Source of the DNA: Megalonaias nervosa
Lineage: Eukaryota; Mollusca; Bivalvia; Unionida; Unionidae
NCBI GenBank assembly: GCA_016617855.1
Contig: JAECUM010031512.1
Coordinates: 1-64,000 of the forward strand
Reading direction: 5' to 3'
DNA: 64,000 nt
A program made the position numbers and the translations under genes. The stretch's first letter is position 1. Each line of letters begins with the position of its first letter. The notes under the pieces were generated by a model. That model was not told where the DNA came from. It did not search any database and saw only the letters and a program-made list of their open reading frames with translations. Below are positions 11,501-22,290 of the stretch, one piece after another.

Positions 11501-11531
11501 TGTTTATTTTTTTACGCTCTATAAAATTCGT

Positions 11532-12222
11532 CTATAGAAATGTGTCGATGCAACAACGAAACATCTTAGCTGGATCAAGCGCTAGTTTATCAAATAAAAA
11601 GAAATTATATTTGTCTTTGGTTGCTTGATGATATAGTTCAATAAATTTATCTATTATTACATCACCACATTGCTCGTTTGCAATATTTCTAACATCAACA
11701 TTATCTAGTCCGGAAAATAATATAAAACATCCCGTATTTCGCCCAATAAATCTGTCAACGTTATAAAATCCTTCCGCTAGATGAATCGAATTACATTTTT
11801 TGTTACTCGATAATGAAAAATACAACTTAATCTTATTCATTTCCTCGTTGTTTAGCGGAATATCGTCAAATACAATTATTTTATGTTCGGACGATTTAAG
11901 TTCGACAATTGGAATTAATTACTCTGGTTGTTTTATTAAAAATATATCATCGCCAGCGTCAAGCTCATCACGAAGTTTATCATTGTACTCGCTCAATTAT
12001 TCGTATTTATCTCGTTGTGGGTTAATTGTGTAAATATATAACTTATCGTAGTTAAAACTATCGTTGAGTAAGAGATTTAATAATAAATTTGTTTTACCAG
12101 AGCCTGTACGACCAACAATAAGATAATGACAATCTGGAAGTTCGTTATTATGTTTATATTTGATTAATCGTTCGGTATCGATATTTAATATCGTCGCCGT
12201 TGTTGTTATATAATTTTATGTC
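11532..12222 (-). pseudogene. FtsK/HerA-type genome-packaging ATPase (Element 1)
   Basis: Walker A GRTGSGKTNLLLNLLL lies near 12.1 kb and Walker B HKIIVFDDI near 11.87 kb. A conserved-looking region SLSSNKKCNSIHLAEGFYN and an intact C-terminal 102 codons follow. Two in-frame stops (near 11.99 and 11.92 kb) and a stop just after the first ATG break it. The enzyme would pump DNA into the capsid. It is followed by the coiled-coil and protease genes on the same strand, the usual morphogenesis cluster. Confidence 0.85.
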
Positions 12223-12238
12223 ATATAATTTATATAAT

Positions 12239-13523
12239 ATGAGTTATTACACAAAGTTTGGAACAGCACTTAAAGGATCTGTTTCCGCTGACGAACCAAT
12301 AATAACTGATACGTCATCATTAGTCAAAAAAAAACCGTCGACACAATGACAGGTAATTTATAAATGTCAAATCAGCGAGTAAGTAAAGTTCGACTAAAAT
12401 AGGTTTAGAAGTAGATTATCCGCCACCAAAGGTCGATCTTACTCAAGCGGTAAGTTACTCACAACTAAAAACGATCGATAATAACAAACTATAACTGACA
12501 GGAGGAATTTTAAGCGGTAAATTGGATATGTCTGGAAAAAATCATAAATTTGGAAACCGCATATCCGTCAAGAAACTTAAATCAAACCCAACCGGTAAGT
12601 TATTTACAGCTGAAGTATGTTGATGATAACAAGCTTGTCAAAACAGGTGGAACGGTTACAGGCAATATTAATATGTCGAGTAAAAAAAAATATTCGGTTG
12701 GAAACTGCGTATCCACCAGCAAATGTTGATAATACACAAGTTGTAAGTTATGCGCAACTAAAATCTGTTGACGATAACAAGCTTAATAAGACTGGCGACA
12801 CAGTGACAGGTAACCTGATAATGAACAATAACTACAAAATTACTGGATTACCGGCAACCTCGCCACCAGCTGATGAGACTGATGCTATTAGTTATGCTCA
12901 GTTAAAAGAAGAACTCACCCCGTATTTAAAACGATCCGGTGGACCAATGTCAGGCAATATAAATATGAGAAACAATAAAATAATAACTACATATGTTCCA
13001 GTTAACCCTAATGATCTGACAAATAAAGCGTATGTTGAGAGTCTGTCCAGTGGTATAAAACGAACCAAAAATAATATTGGGTATATTCCAACACTTTTTA
13101 AGGCAACTGACAACAGAGTTGGGTTTGAGGTAAGCACATCAGCACATTACCCTGAAAATTATCCTTATTACACTTTCTCTGATAGACAAGAATGGACGAC
13201 AAACGGAGAAAACAAAAACTTTTGGATTAAAATTAAATGTCCCATTGCAGTCGCTATTTTGCAATTTCATTTGCGTGGTCGATTAAACTCTAATGTTGGG
13301 AGAATTTATAATTGGCGATTGGAGGGATCAAACGATGACAGCAACTGGACAACATTGTGTAGCACAGAAAACATGTATATCTCAGCAACACAATACTTTA
13401 CGATTCCTGCTGCAAATACCGTTAACAAGTACTTGTATTTTCGAGATTTTTGTTGTCGCTGCTGAAAATCCGTTTCCGGAATTGACAGCATTTCAAATAT
13501 ATACACCCGATGATCAAATTTAA
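12239..13523 (+). pseudogene. Fibre-like protein: repeated shaft plus discoidin-like head
   Basis: It is read from ATG 12239, divergent from the ATPase. The shaft is built of repeats of about 40 residues of the type GDTVTGNLIMNNNYKITGLP...DAISYAQLK; four or five copies are visible, the first ones broken. A C-terminal beta-rich region follows (FWIKIKCPIAVAILQFHLRG, YNWRLEGSNDDSNWTTLCS) that resembles F5/8 type C (galactose-binding-like) domains. A frameshift near 13450 moves the end to VVAAENPFPELTAFQIYTP. This organisation suits a receptor-binding spike, by inference. Several stops lie in the first 370 bp, but 12617-13465 is open. Confidence 0.65.
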
Positions 13524-13540
13524 TCTAATGCAATAAATTA

Positions 13541-14833
13541 ATGTCAGGACCACCAATTATAACCGTTGAGAGAGAATTTTATGATAATATTTTTAACCAA
13601 GACAAAGATATTATTGGAGCAAGTATTGGATTTGATAAACGATACAGAGAAATGATCCAAAATATAGAAAAGTTAGCACTGAATCATCAAACAATCCAGA
13701 TTCTGGAGATAATTATAGTAATTTTCTTCGCGTTATGCATATGCGAGGACCACAACTAATAAAAGCAATAAGAAACTTTGACATTATAAGCAAATACTGT
13801 CACCCTGATGATTGCCTAGAAGAGCAAAAACAAGTTGAAACCCTGCTTAAAAAGTATTGCTTAAGTTTAATTCGAATAATGCTGAGTTAATAATTGGAAC
13901 AGGCCTGTTACAAGCACGAGCTCATGGTGGAATAGCGCAGGAAGAAAAACGAATAAACGAAATTTACGGTGGTCTTGAGGTACTAGATAATTCTAGGTTA
14001 CAATGAATAAGAAGAAACAAGTTACTCGATAGCTTTGAAAAACGAAAAAATTGTAATCAGCTTGGTATGTACTACCACAACAAAGAAACCCCAGTTAAAG
14101 TCATTAGCATGACGGCAAATAGGGAGTTAATTATTAAAGTGTACTCGAACGCAATTTTACCAATGATACGTAAAAAATCAGAATTCGATCCGATTCTCTA
14201 GAGATAATCAAAGATTTACACATGGAATTGAATTATTTAATTGATTCTTGGCGAGAATTTTTTCTTGAAGAAGTCAAACAAATAAAGTTGGAAGAAAAAT
14301 TGATTCTTATTACGATATCAGTGGAGAAAGTGATGTTCCACTTCCATCGCTCCAACGCCCTAGACAATTATCACTGCGAAATTATTACAATGAAAATCAG
14401 AAAATACTCACAAAACCGTACGAAAAATCAATGTTAAAAGTAGCTTCTGTTATTGGTCTTCTCACAATTGACGAAGACAGACTCCAAAAAGTAATGCTAA
14501 TAAATTTTGTAGTCGCATACGCAATTATCAGACAGTATCTTGTCCTCAAAAATTTTCCGTTGGATCAGATAAGTTTAATACTCGGATTTATTGATGAAAC
14601 AGAAAGAGAATATGGTAATTTGGTAAATAAAACAGATTTGTATGAACGTGAAGTAGAAAACACGTTTCATTCCTACAGTTAAAGAAAAATGAGGTACTAA
14701 CAGATGAACGATATAAGGATACTTCGACTGATGTTTGTGACAAGTACAGAGATTTTATAGGTGATTCTAACAATAATAAGTTTCGTGAATTTCTTGATTC
14801 GATTGTTGGTACTAGAACTTTCACTATCGTGTA
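13541..14833 (+). pseudogene. Unrecognised large protein(s), right arm of Element 1
   Basis: A chain of fragments in three frames: MSGPPIITVEREFYDN, then RGPQLIKAIRNFDIISKYC, AELIIGTGLLQARAHGGIA, DSYYDISGESDVPLPSLQ, LQKVMLINFVVAYAIIRQYL, ending FREFLDSIVGTRTFTIV. Helical and without clear membrane segments. It may be one gene of about 420 codons with at least five lesions, or two genes. No jelly-roll signature is visible, so I do not call it a capsid protein. It lies where structural genes would be expected. Confidence 0.4.
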
Positions 14834-14856
14834 AAAATTGTAAACAAATATTGTAT

Positions 14857-15317
14857 AATGAAAAACAGATCGTCGATTTCAATCATATTTCAGAGGAAAT
14901 CCTAAAACAAGATGTTGACGCACTAATGCAATATTACAAATTGTATCATAAAAACCTCTGGTGTGTAAAACAATGTTATAAGTATTACAGTAGAATAATT
15001 CGTGTAATATCATATTTACCACTGCTCATGACAAGCTCTGGTATAATCTCAAGTGGAGCATCATTAAACCCGTTTTATTAATAATATCTGGTGTTGGCGT
15101 TTCTCTTTCAACAGTGTGTAAGAAAATTGAGCCTCGACTTGAGACCCCCAAAAATGCTTGTAAAACAGCAAGTATCACTTATAAAAAATTACTTGATCAG
15201 ATACGATCTTATTTGCGAGGTGTAAAATATGACATGGACGATTTAATGCGCGAGTTTCGTATTATTAACAGTATGTTAACAGATATTCTGCCAATGAGAG
15301 TCAGTAGGTATGAATAA
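14857..15317 (+). pseudogene. Membrane-hairpin hypothetical protein, end of Element 1
   Basis: Helical charged N-terminus (ISEEILKQDVDALMQYYKLY), two hydrophobic segments (IIRVISYLPLLMTSSGIIS and VLLIISGVGVSLSTV) separated by SGASLNP, then a charged helical tail (TYKKLLDQIRSYLRGVKYD). A frameshift near 15080 separates the halves. Unknown function. The stop lies 26 bp before the right inverted repeat. Confidence 0.45.
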
Positions 15318-15342
15318 GACTATCATAAAATATTGTTATGTT

Positions 15343-15534
15343 AGTAGTAATAGTATATGAGCTGTTTATATCTCCGAGACCCCCTTACCCCGACAAAACA
15401 TATTTTGTCAGAAATATGCTAGAAAGCCTTATCATATCAAAGTAATTATTTTGAGTTGATAAAATGTTAACATAGAAGCGTTTTGGATGGGGAAGGGGGT
15501 CTCTGAGATAGAAACCTCATTTGCTATTACTACT
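15343..15534. repeat. Right terminal inverted repeat of Element 1 (itself palindromic)
   Basis: 192 bp, inverted relative to 2185-2375, with the same internal inverted ends (agtagtaatag ... ctattactact) and gacccccttaccccgac / gggaagggggtctc tracts. It begins 26 bp after the last Element 1 stop codon, which favours a true element end. Confidence 0.75.
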
Positions 15535-15826
15535 ATATATAAACAAGCAAAATCTAGTCTTATAAGGCAGGCTTTATGGTTTTGTAAATAGATGAAAAGA
15601 AAAGAAGGATCTGATTATAGAAAACATAGAAATTCTTTATACAGCCAGTTGACATATGGCAAATAAAACAAGAGAATGGAAAGAAGAAAGAAGAAAACTT
15701 CTTTCCATGAATCATAAAATGTTATCGGCTTTGTGAGAATTACGCTCTGACGAAGTGCACTGTATCGAAGGTTTAATGTTCTGTTTACTTTTATATCGAC
15801 TTATGCTAAATGTAAATGTTGATGCG

Positions 15827-16330
15827 TGTTACGACTCTATGGTCTTAAAATAAGTAACAGAAAAGAGCGAAAACCAAAAAGTTTGTAAAATTCAACAAAA
15901 TAATTGATTTCTCAGAATACAAAGTGAAAATTTAAAAAGAACTTAGTTTTGGTGAAAAAGAGTCCCAAATGGTCGTAAAAGTTCTATCGCAGATCCAAAT
16001 GTAAGAAGTTCCAATTGAATTCCAGTTGTATTCCAGATAAATTCCAATAATGTGTTGATGTGCTTATGGTCTCGAACGCACTAATATGTCAATAGCCTGG
16101 AGTGTGATGATGTGTTAACAATCTTTGAATTATAACAATAATATAATCCAAAATGTCACTGACTGAATTCACTGTAATTAATGTTAATGTTCCTGTCCAA
16201 TAATATTATTGAGCACTTTGTAATTCCAGTGAATAATAATTTGAATAAATCAATCCACCCAAACAAAAACTGAATGTTACAGATGTTAAGGCAAAAATTA
16301 TAGCAATTGTTCAAGTAAATAACATTATAT
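15827..16330 (+). repeat. LTR-like copy
   Basis: It starts TGTTACGACTCTATGG, with tttgtaaaattcaacaaa and agaatacaaagtgaaa inside. About 330 bp are matched in inverted orientation by the sequence ending at 18141, and more weakly by the LTRs at 18662 and 47990. No coding region accompanies it. Confidence 0.6.
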
Positions 16331-16384
16331 AAAAAGCTAAGACACCGTAAGTAAGCTAGGATGTAGGTCAGTCTCCTTTATGAC

Positions 16385-16790
16385 GGCGCTCTACAGTTTC
16401 GTAATTTACAGTGTTAGATTTTGAAAGAAAATAGTTTATATTAGGTATTATTACAATAACTCCTAATTCCCTTTATTTTGGTGCATGATTGATCAGTCTA
16501 ATTTGGGTTATAGAGCATACAAATTGGCCTTACTTCAGATGTGCACCTGTAACTGCTAAATCCTCTTGCTTCTTTTAACTTCAGGGACTTCAGAGGTAAC
16601 TGGTAAAATAAGGGCCGATAACTTTTATTTTACATCTAATATATTTGTTAATTCATTCTTTGCACTCTCTGAAACTGGTACAGTCTTGTCTGCCAAAATT
16701 CCTTTTCCCATTTCAATAACTGCTAAAAATAGTTTACTTTATATTATTTCAGGCTGTTTTTGAGCACATGGGTGCAGTGGTTTGGTAAGT
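16385..16790 (+). repeat. Dispersed repeat family A, copy 1
   Basis: Shares many blocks in the same order with 63175-63640: ggcgctctacagtttc, aattccctttattttggt, cttggcc/ttggccttact.cagatgtgcacct, ccaataacttt and aattcatt. No coding potential. Confidence 0.75.
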
Positions 16791-16791
16791 T

Positions 16792-16807
16792 CTGTGTGTG
16801 TGTGTGT

Positions 16808-16844
<37 letters not shown>
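16792..16844. repeat. (TG)n microsatellite
   Basis: TG run with two CG interruptions, immediately followed by a copy of the hairpin-bearing repeat B. Confidence 0.95.
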
Positions 16845-16845
16845 A

Positions 16846-16990
16846 TTTAGATTTGTAACGTAGCTTTAACAATTTTTCAGTCATATCGCTACGATGTCTG
16901 CAGTGTGACAGTTTATAGTGATGTCTAGCACTGGGGCATCATGCCGCAGACATGTGGCATGATGTCCCACCCAGTCACATTATCCTGATC
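16846..16990 (+). repeat. Hairpin-bearing repeat B, copy 1
   Basis: Blocks shared with the copies at 17655 and 19709: acgtagctttaacaattttt, agtcatatcgctacgatgtc, and a near-palindrome of gacatcatgc...gcatgatgtc type around a central gcagac. Confidence 0.8.
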
Positions 16991-17300
16991 ATGTACAGGT
17001 TCTGTAAGTACATTATCTAATGAATTTTCATGCAGAAATCTGATGTATTAGACCCAGACCCAAACAAACATATTTACCTCCATCGATAATGATCTGAACA
17101 TTTAATCCACACTCATAGAGAAATATAAACTATGTATTATTTTCTTTAGAAAATAAATGTTACTGATCAGGTACACCATGACCTTGATTTTGGACAAAGT
17201 CATATACAAGATACAAATGTACATAGCTTATAATCATTGAGAAAAACCAACAAATAATACAAATTAAATATACATAATATGTGGGCTTGGCTGTCCCGTG

Positions 17301-17374
17301 CGAAGTCGATGAGAAATTAACAAACCAGCACGTGCATCGAAGTCGATGAGAAATTAACAAACCAGCACGTGCAT
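17301..17374. repeat. 37-bp perfect tandem duplication
   Basis: Two adjacent identical copies of a unit beginning cgaagtcgatgagaaatt and ending cacgtgcat. Confidence 0.95.
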
Positions 17375-17654
17375 CAGTGAAAGCAAGGTTCTAAAATATC
17401 AATTTTGATGAATATTGAACTACTGAATAAGAAAACGTAATCACCGTGTGCATTCCCTAAACTGACAGTGTGAATAATAAACAAATCGTGTGCATTATGA
17501 AGGTCAATAACTCAACTCAGTTGTTCTCAAGGATGCACGAGCGACATATCGATCGTCTTGATTGCTTTCGGAGTGTTCCTAGAGCTAATACGCCGGCATC
17601 ATGATTTATATTCGACGTCACTCGAGACGAATACAAATTACTGAGTATGTTTTT

Positions 17655-17830
17655 GTGATTTTGAACGTAGCTTTAACAATTTTAGTCATATCACCACCAT
17701 GTCTGCAGTGTGGCAGTTTATACTGATGTCGAGCAGTGGGACATCATGCTGCAGACGTGTAGCATCGTGTCCCACCGAGACACACTATCCAGACACTAGG
17801 CCGACCAGTCCTAACACTAACCTCTTAATA
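17655..17830 (+). repeat. Hairpin-bearing repeat B, copy 2
   Basis: Same blocks as copy 1 (aacgtagctttaacaatttt, gggacatcatgctgcagac), ending gacactaggccgaccag. No preceding (TG)n here. Confidence 0.8.
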
Positions 17831-18240
17831 CTGTGCGCCATGCTAGTTCCATTTATATAAGTCTATGTTATGACTCGGCCGTGGTTCGCACCAGGCTACT
17901 GGCACACTAGCACGTTCGAGACTACAGGCACATCAACACATTCAATAACGGATTTTATTTGGAATGCCACTGGAATTGTGATAGAACTTTTACGACTATT
18001 TGGGATTCAGTTCACAATACTGTAAATTACTTTTAAATCTTCACTTTGTATTCATGGGAAATAAATTGTTTGTGAATTTTACAAAACCTTTTGGTTTTCG
18101 CTCTTTTCTATTACTTAGTTTAATACCATAGAGTCGTAACAGTTCTGAACAAATGCTGTCAGCTTTGTCGAAAGAAGATAATGCATCTGGCAAAGATTAG
18201 ATTAAGAAAACTAGAATGTTAAAAGACAATATAATGTTAT

Positions 18241-18345
18241 TTATTTATTTATATTTATTTATTTATTTACTATTATTATTATTAATAGTAGTAGTAGTAG
18301 TAGTAGCAGCAGCAGAAGCAATAGTAGTAGTAGCAGTAATAGTAT
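18241..18345. repeat. Compound microsatellite (ATTT)n-(ATT)n-(AGT/AGC)n
   Basis: Successive tetranucleotide and trinucleotide tracts without coding character. Confidence 0.9.
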
Positions 18346-18509
18346 CTTGTCATGTATGAATAAAATTATTAATATGGAACAGTTTTCCTTATACATATGT
18401 ATTAATTATTCCCATGTGGTTAATTTAGCAGTTTTATTAAAAATGTTTTTAAGTTAGATAAAATTTAATGGGAAATATAGAAACCTTTTAACTTAGTTGT
18501 AATACTATA

Positions 18510-18661
18510 TTTGTAGTGATTTCATGGTACTATTCTATTTTTGATATGATATTTTAATGCTAGTATATGTTGTGATATCATTGTAATAGTATATGTTTGC
18601 GGTAATATCCTAATACTATTCTATATTTCTTGTGATATCTTGGTACTATTCTATGTTTTAG
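18510..18661. repeat. Degenerate satellite (left part)
   Basis: Imperfect repeats of a 30-40-bp unit like tatttgtrgtgatatccta followed by atactattctat. The same unit resumes at 19378. Confidence 0.6.
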
Positions 18662-19377
18662 TGTTAAAACTATATGGTCTTAAATTAACAGAAAGAAGCG
18701 AAACCAACTAGTTAAATAAAATTAACAAATAATTTATTTCTCTAAGATACAAAGTGACAATTTAAGAGGAACTTGCATTATTGTGAATTAAATCCCAAAT
18801 AATCCTAAATGTTCTTTCACAAGTCCAAGAGTTATGAATGTTCCGAATGAATTTCACTATTGAATGTTCGGATTTTCCAATTGCCTTGAGTGTGTCGACG
18901 TAACATTCTTCATGTTTCACAATGATACAATCTAGAATGTCTTTGAATGAATTCATATTAATCCCAAAATGGTGTTCTTTGTCCAAAATGTCATTAAGCA
19001 CTTTGTAATTCCAACTGAAAAGGTAAATAAATGATTCCTCTCAAATGATATCCAAACACAACTAAAAACTGATTATAGATTCCCAAAGACGGACATTAAA
19101 AAAAAGAAATAAATAGTTTTGTTTACCTAGTTCTTATATACTGTCACCTGGCATGTGATGCAATAGTACTTGCTGGAAAACTTCACTAACTTGTAAACAA
19201 GGCCAGGCTTCTAGAACATTCTAAGTTCGTAAATAAGGTTAAACCTCGAAATAAAATATCAGTGGAAAAAAACTTATTTATAACTTACAAACATTACAAA
19301 AATAACGTACGCACAGAACTCTATCTTCGATCTTGGACAATAATCAAGTGTACAGTATAAATTAAATATACATAACA
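18662..19377 (+). repeat. Solo LTR-like insertion in the satellite
   Basis: 716 bp beginning TGTTAAAACTATATGG and ending TATACATAACA, like the LTR at 47990-48874 (TGTTATG ... TACATAACA). It shares aaattaacaaataatttatt and gatacaaagtgac. It interrupts the degenerate satellite, as expected of an insertion. No clear target duplication. The small minus-strand ORF within it is not considered real. Confidence 0.65.
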
Positions 19378-19525
19378 GTATTGGTACTATTATATGTTCG
19401 TGGCGATATAATAAATTAATACTATTCTCCGTTTATATTGATATCATCGTATTGAATTTTATATTTGCCGTGATAGCCTAATACTATTCTGTATTTGTGG
19501 TGATATCCTAACACTATTCTATCTG
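19378..19525. repeat. Degenerate satellite (right part)
   Basis: Continues the gtgatatcctaatactattc pattern seen before the LTR insertion. Confidence 0.6.
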
Positions 19526-19648
19526 AAAACAATGGAAGTTGATTCAGGAGTGCATCACAACGTGTTTTTGTCGTACTTTTCTGGGAAGTAAGGGGAAATA
19601 ACTTTGGTGAGACTCGAAAGGTCTCTGGTCAAATTTCATTATTAAAGA

Positions 19649-19652
19649 GTGT

Positions 19653-19709
<57 letters not shown>
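19649..19709. repeat. (TG)n microsatellite
   Basis: TG run directly preceding repeat B copy 3, as at 16792. Confidence 0.95.
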
Positions 19710-19710
<1 letters not shown>

Positions 19711-19885
19711 TTTGGATTTTTGACGTAACTTTAACAATTTTTTAGTCATATCGCTACGATGTCTGTGGTGTGGCAGTTAATAGTGATGTTTAGCACTGGG
19801 ACATCATGCTGCAGACATGTAGCATGATGTCCCACCCGGTAACATTATCCTGACACCAGGCCGACCAGGCCTAACACTATGTCTG
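19710..19885 (+). repeat. Hairpin-bearing repeat B, copy 3
   Basis: Contains tttaacaattttttagtcat and the inverted pair gggacatcatgct / agcatgatgtccc around gcagacatgt, ending aggccgaccaggcctaac. Confidence 0.8.
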
Positions 19886-21615
19886 AAATGTAGGGCAATT
19901 TTCATTTATTTGTTTTGGCTCACACTTCTTTTTGTTGTTGTTGTTGTTGTTGCAGGTACAAGTTTTGAAAGCACTCACAATGAAGCGTCGCATGACATGA
20001 AGGAAAATCTTGTGTTTTCACATGTGTAAATATAAATATATATTTTTCACATTTGAAACAAAGAATATAATTTTCACATGTGAAAATAGAGGAATTAAAA
20101 ATATGAAAATTATTTCGCCAATAAGTCTCTATATTTCACATTTAAGTATATAATAAACAAGGAAAATAAATGCAAACCTACACTAATATGCGGAATTTCT
20201 GACACCCAGTTACACAATAAAATTTTGATTTGGTACGCAATTTAAATTAGTCAAATACTTTCCACAACACAAACACTCGCTAAATACTGATACTCGAATG
20301 ATACGCTGAACTCTCAATGACGTATTAAGAAATTTTCCACACATGATCGCTAGATGTATCAGATCTTACAACGGATTGGCTACACATTGCCTATTCAGCA
20401 ACACACATTATCCTGTACACATAACACACATGAATAATAATGGTATTATGCTAACACAGCATATGTGAAGCGGTTCTGTTCACTCGATATATATCAAATG
20501 GGAAACTATGGTGACCACATAAAATGATTAAATTAAGCTATTCACATAACAGAAGTGAATTTATGAAACTGTGCTGTTCGTATAATACAAATAAATGTAT
20601 GAAACCGATATTTTACTGTTCATATAACTGGCACGAAGATATAAAATTGTGATATTGAACAGTTTATATAAGATACAAGAAATTATAAAACAGTGTTGTT
20701 CATATAACGGGCACAAAAATGCCTATTGAACTGTAATGCAGCGGTACACAAGAAACGACAGTTCTTCCTGTATTGCCGAGAACCTTGCTGGAACCTCACT
20801 TCTCTGAAGACGAAAGCCGGTGCATCTCACAAGCATGCTCATTCCTTAAGATTATGTGACACTGAGCGGGATGAGACGTGTCTTCCACAATACCAACATA
20901 ACTTTTCCCACAACCAATATTACTGGGTCCAGCACCAAGAAATCAGGAAATCAGCTGAAAATACATACAATTGAAGAATGCAATACGTGGGCTAGAAGCT
21001 TTTGGCGTGTTATTGTAAAGAAGACATACAAAAATACAAACGCCACCATTCATGTTGTATTGATACGCAAGAACAAATTAAAGATTGAAATTGTTCTGCC
21101 TTAAGAACGTAGGTATGATTTTACATGATAGCCAAGTTCTTACATGAATCTGCCAATAACAAGAATAATCACACGGATTTAAAGATAAAACCCTTCTCAT
21201 CCTTTACTATATACAACAATAAAAGTTCAATCCAGCTTGTCATTTGGGATAATAAAAAAATACGCTTGTAATCTGAAACAGAGACCGTTAAATCTGACAG
21301 GATTGTGTTATTTGAAATTTGTCTATCATACTGGGAAAAATTCTAAATCAGCGAATGTAGAAAAATGCACTCTAAACAGTGATGATAGAAAAAAAAGGAG
21401 TAACGTATGTAATTATTACATAATTCCGCAGCTGAGGAAAAAAATAAAAATAAATAAATAAAAAAAAAAAATTTTTAGAAGGCAGAATCATAACATGACT
21501 TTAAGTTATGTTACTACAACCCAAAATTCCAGCTGTATAAACTGTGATGTTGCGGAGATCACAGACTCAAAACATGGGGTAAAGTGAATTCCTACTGTCA
21601 ATAATTTGCACGTGC
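19886..21615. other. Intergenic stretch before Element 2
   Basis: No gene supported. Short ORFs at 20726-21104 and 21237-21461 lack motifs. The stretch is AT-rich with a (GTT)n tract near 19940 and scattered short repeats such as cacatgtgaaaat. Confidence 0.5.
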
Positions 21616-21621
21616 CACAGT
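21616..21621. repeat. Target-site duplication CACAGT, left
   Basis: Six bases next to the left end of Element 2, identical to 42733-42738. Polintons are known to make 6-bp duplications. Confidence 0.9.
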
Positions 21622-21807
21622 AGTAGTATAGTGGGATAGAATAGCCCTCATCATACCAAAGAAGGAAAATCAGCCTGGGACCATATGGCCCCACGATTTA
21701 TAGGCCCAAAAAATCAGCCTGGGACCATATGGCTCCAATGGGAATTTTGTATAGCGACTAGCACATGCTGGGACTGTATAGCGCCAAGAGGAATGGAACA
21801 GGTAGGG

Positions 21808-21863
21808 TGACGTCACGGTACTGGACATTGGCAACAATGTAGCAATGTAGTACTGTGACGTCA
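21808..21863. promoter_or_regulatory. Two CRE-like TGACGTCA sites in the left TIR
   Basis: Perfect 8-bp palindromes at 21808-21815 and 21856-21863. These are the consensus for CREB/ATF factors, also used by adenovirus early promoters. Both are kept in the right TIR (42491-42498 and 42539-42546). Binding is inferred. Confidence 0.55.
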
Positions 21864-21984
21864 TGCCACCTGTGTCATTTCTATCGACAAACACGAATCA
21901 GTCGCGTTCGTGTTTTAGTAGAGTAGGGTTTTAAATTTTTTTTTTAGGCAAGAAAGAATTAATATCTTTTCGAGGCAATGGAGC

Positions 21985-22000
21985 GGCCCTGAAAAGGGCC
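21985..22000 (-). terminator. Histone-type 3' stem-loop, unit E
   Basis: On the minus strand: GGCCCT-TTTC-AGGGCC, a perfect 6-bp stem with the four-base loop TTTC, preceded by aacaacg. It is followed 14 bases later by CTCGAAAAGATA, in the position of the histone downstream element. It lies 28 bp past the stop of the minus-strand gene at 22028. Confidence 0.75.
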
Positions 22001-22027
22001 GTTGTTTGTTATGTTAACACCATTCCG

Positions 22028-22250
22028 TTAACATAGAGGGCATCGCATAGGTCTTCTTCTCTTCCTCAAACTTCGTCTAATCTCTGGTCCATAAACCAGA
22101 ACTCTCTTCAGACAGCCTTGTCTTTCCACATAAGTCCTTCTTTTCCAAATGCTTATCTCGATGATCCTAACGATTCTCCATGCTGATCTGACATACATGG
22201 GTAAGTCCGTACGGAAAAAGGAAAGTAGACGATTCAACGTTGGTCCACAT
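22028..22250 (-). pseudogene. Unit E: small basic protein (outward, left end)
   Basis: A TATA box (CTATAAATAA at 22291-22302) precedes an ATG at 22250 by about 40 bp. That frame starts MWTNVESSTFLF and stops after 27 codons. The second frame carries a strongly basic tail (RRSLRKRRRPMRC) up to 22028. A single frameshift near 22180 would join them, which I infer from the pattern of the sister units. Unknown function. Transcribed outward toward the left TIR, it ends in a histone-type stem-loop. Confidence 0.45.
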
Positions 22251-22290
22251 CTTTGTGACGAGAACAGGTGAAGGGAATGAAGTGAACCGC

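Larger units (their letters stand above)
2185..15534. mobile_element. Element 1: Polinton-like virus-derived element (degraded)
   Basis: A 13.35-kb block bounded by inverted repeats (2185-2375 and 15343-15534) that start AGTAGT and end ACTACT. Inside are the Polinton hallmark genes PolB, rve-type integrase, adenovirus-like protease and packaging ATPase, plus a PLA2 domain, HNH nuclease and fibre-like protein. PolB through ATPase run mainly on the minus strand; the fibre and two unknown genes run on the plus strand at the right end. Every large gene carries stops or frameshifts. No matching 6-bp target duplication is visible (cacata on the left, atatat on the right), and no major or minor capsid gene was found. 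Confidence 0.8.
17280..18141 (-). repeat. LTR-like copy, inverted
   Basis: Read on the minus strand it begins TGTTACGACTCTATGG at 18141 and parallels 15827-16330. A copy of repeat B lies inside (17655-17830). Together with 15827 it forms a fold-back pair about 2.3 kb across. Confidence 0.55.
21622..22002. repeat. Left TIR of Element 2
   Basis: About 380 bp matching the reverse complement of 42357-42732 at over 90% by eye. It holds a 46-bp-spaced direct repeat of aaaatcagcctgggaccata, two TGACGTCA palindromes, and at its inner edge the stem-loop ggccctgaaaagggcc. Confidence 0.95.

Noticed and set aside
13541..14833. Capsid gene of Element 1
   Set aside because: Considered because of position, but no block typical of double or single jelly-roll proteins could be seen.
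2179..15540. Target-site duplication for Element 1
   Set aside because: The six flanking bases are cacata and atatat; no shifted match was found either.
18762..19001. 79-codon minus-strand ORF in the solo LTR
   Set aside because: LTR sequence, no motif, and homologous LTRs do not keep the frame open.
20726..21104. Two overlapping ORFs of 82 codons before Element 2
   Set aside because: No recognisable domain; frames overlap and length is compatible with chance.
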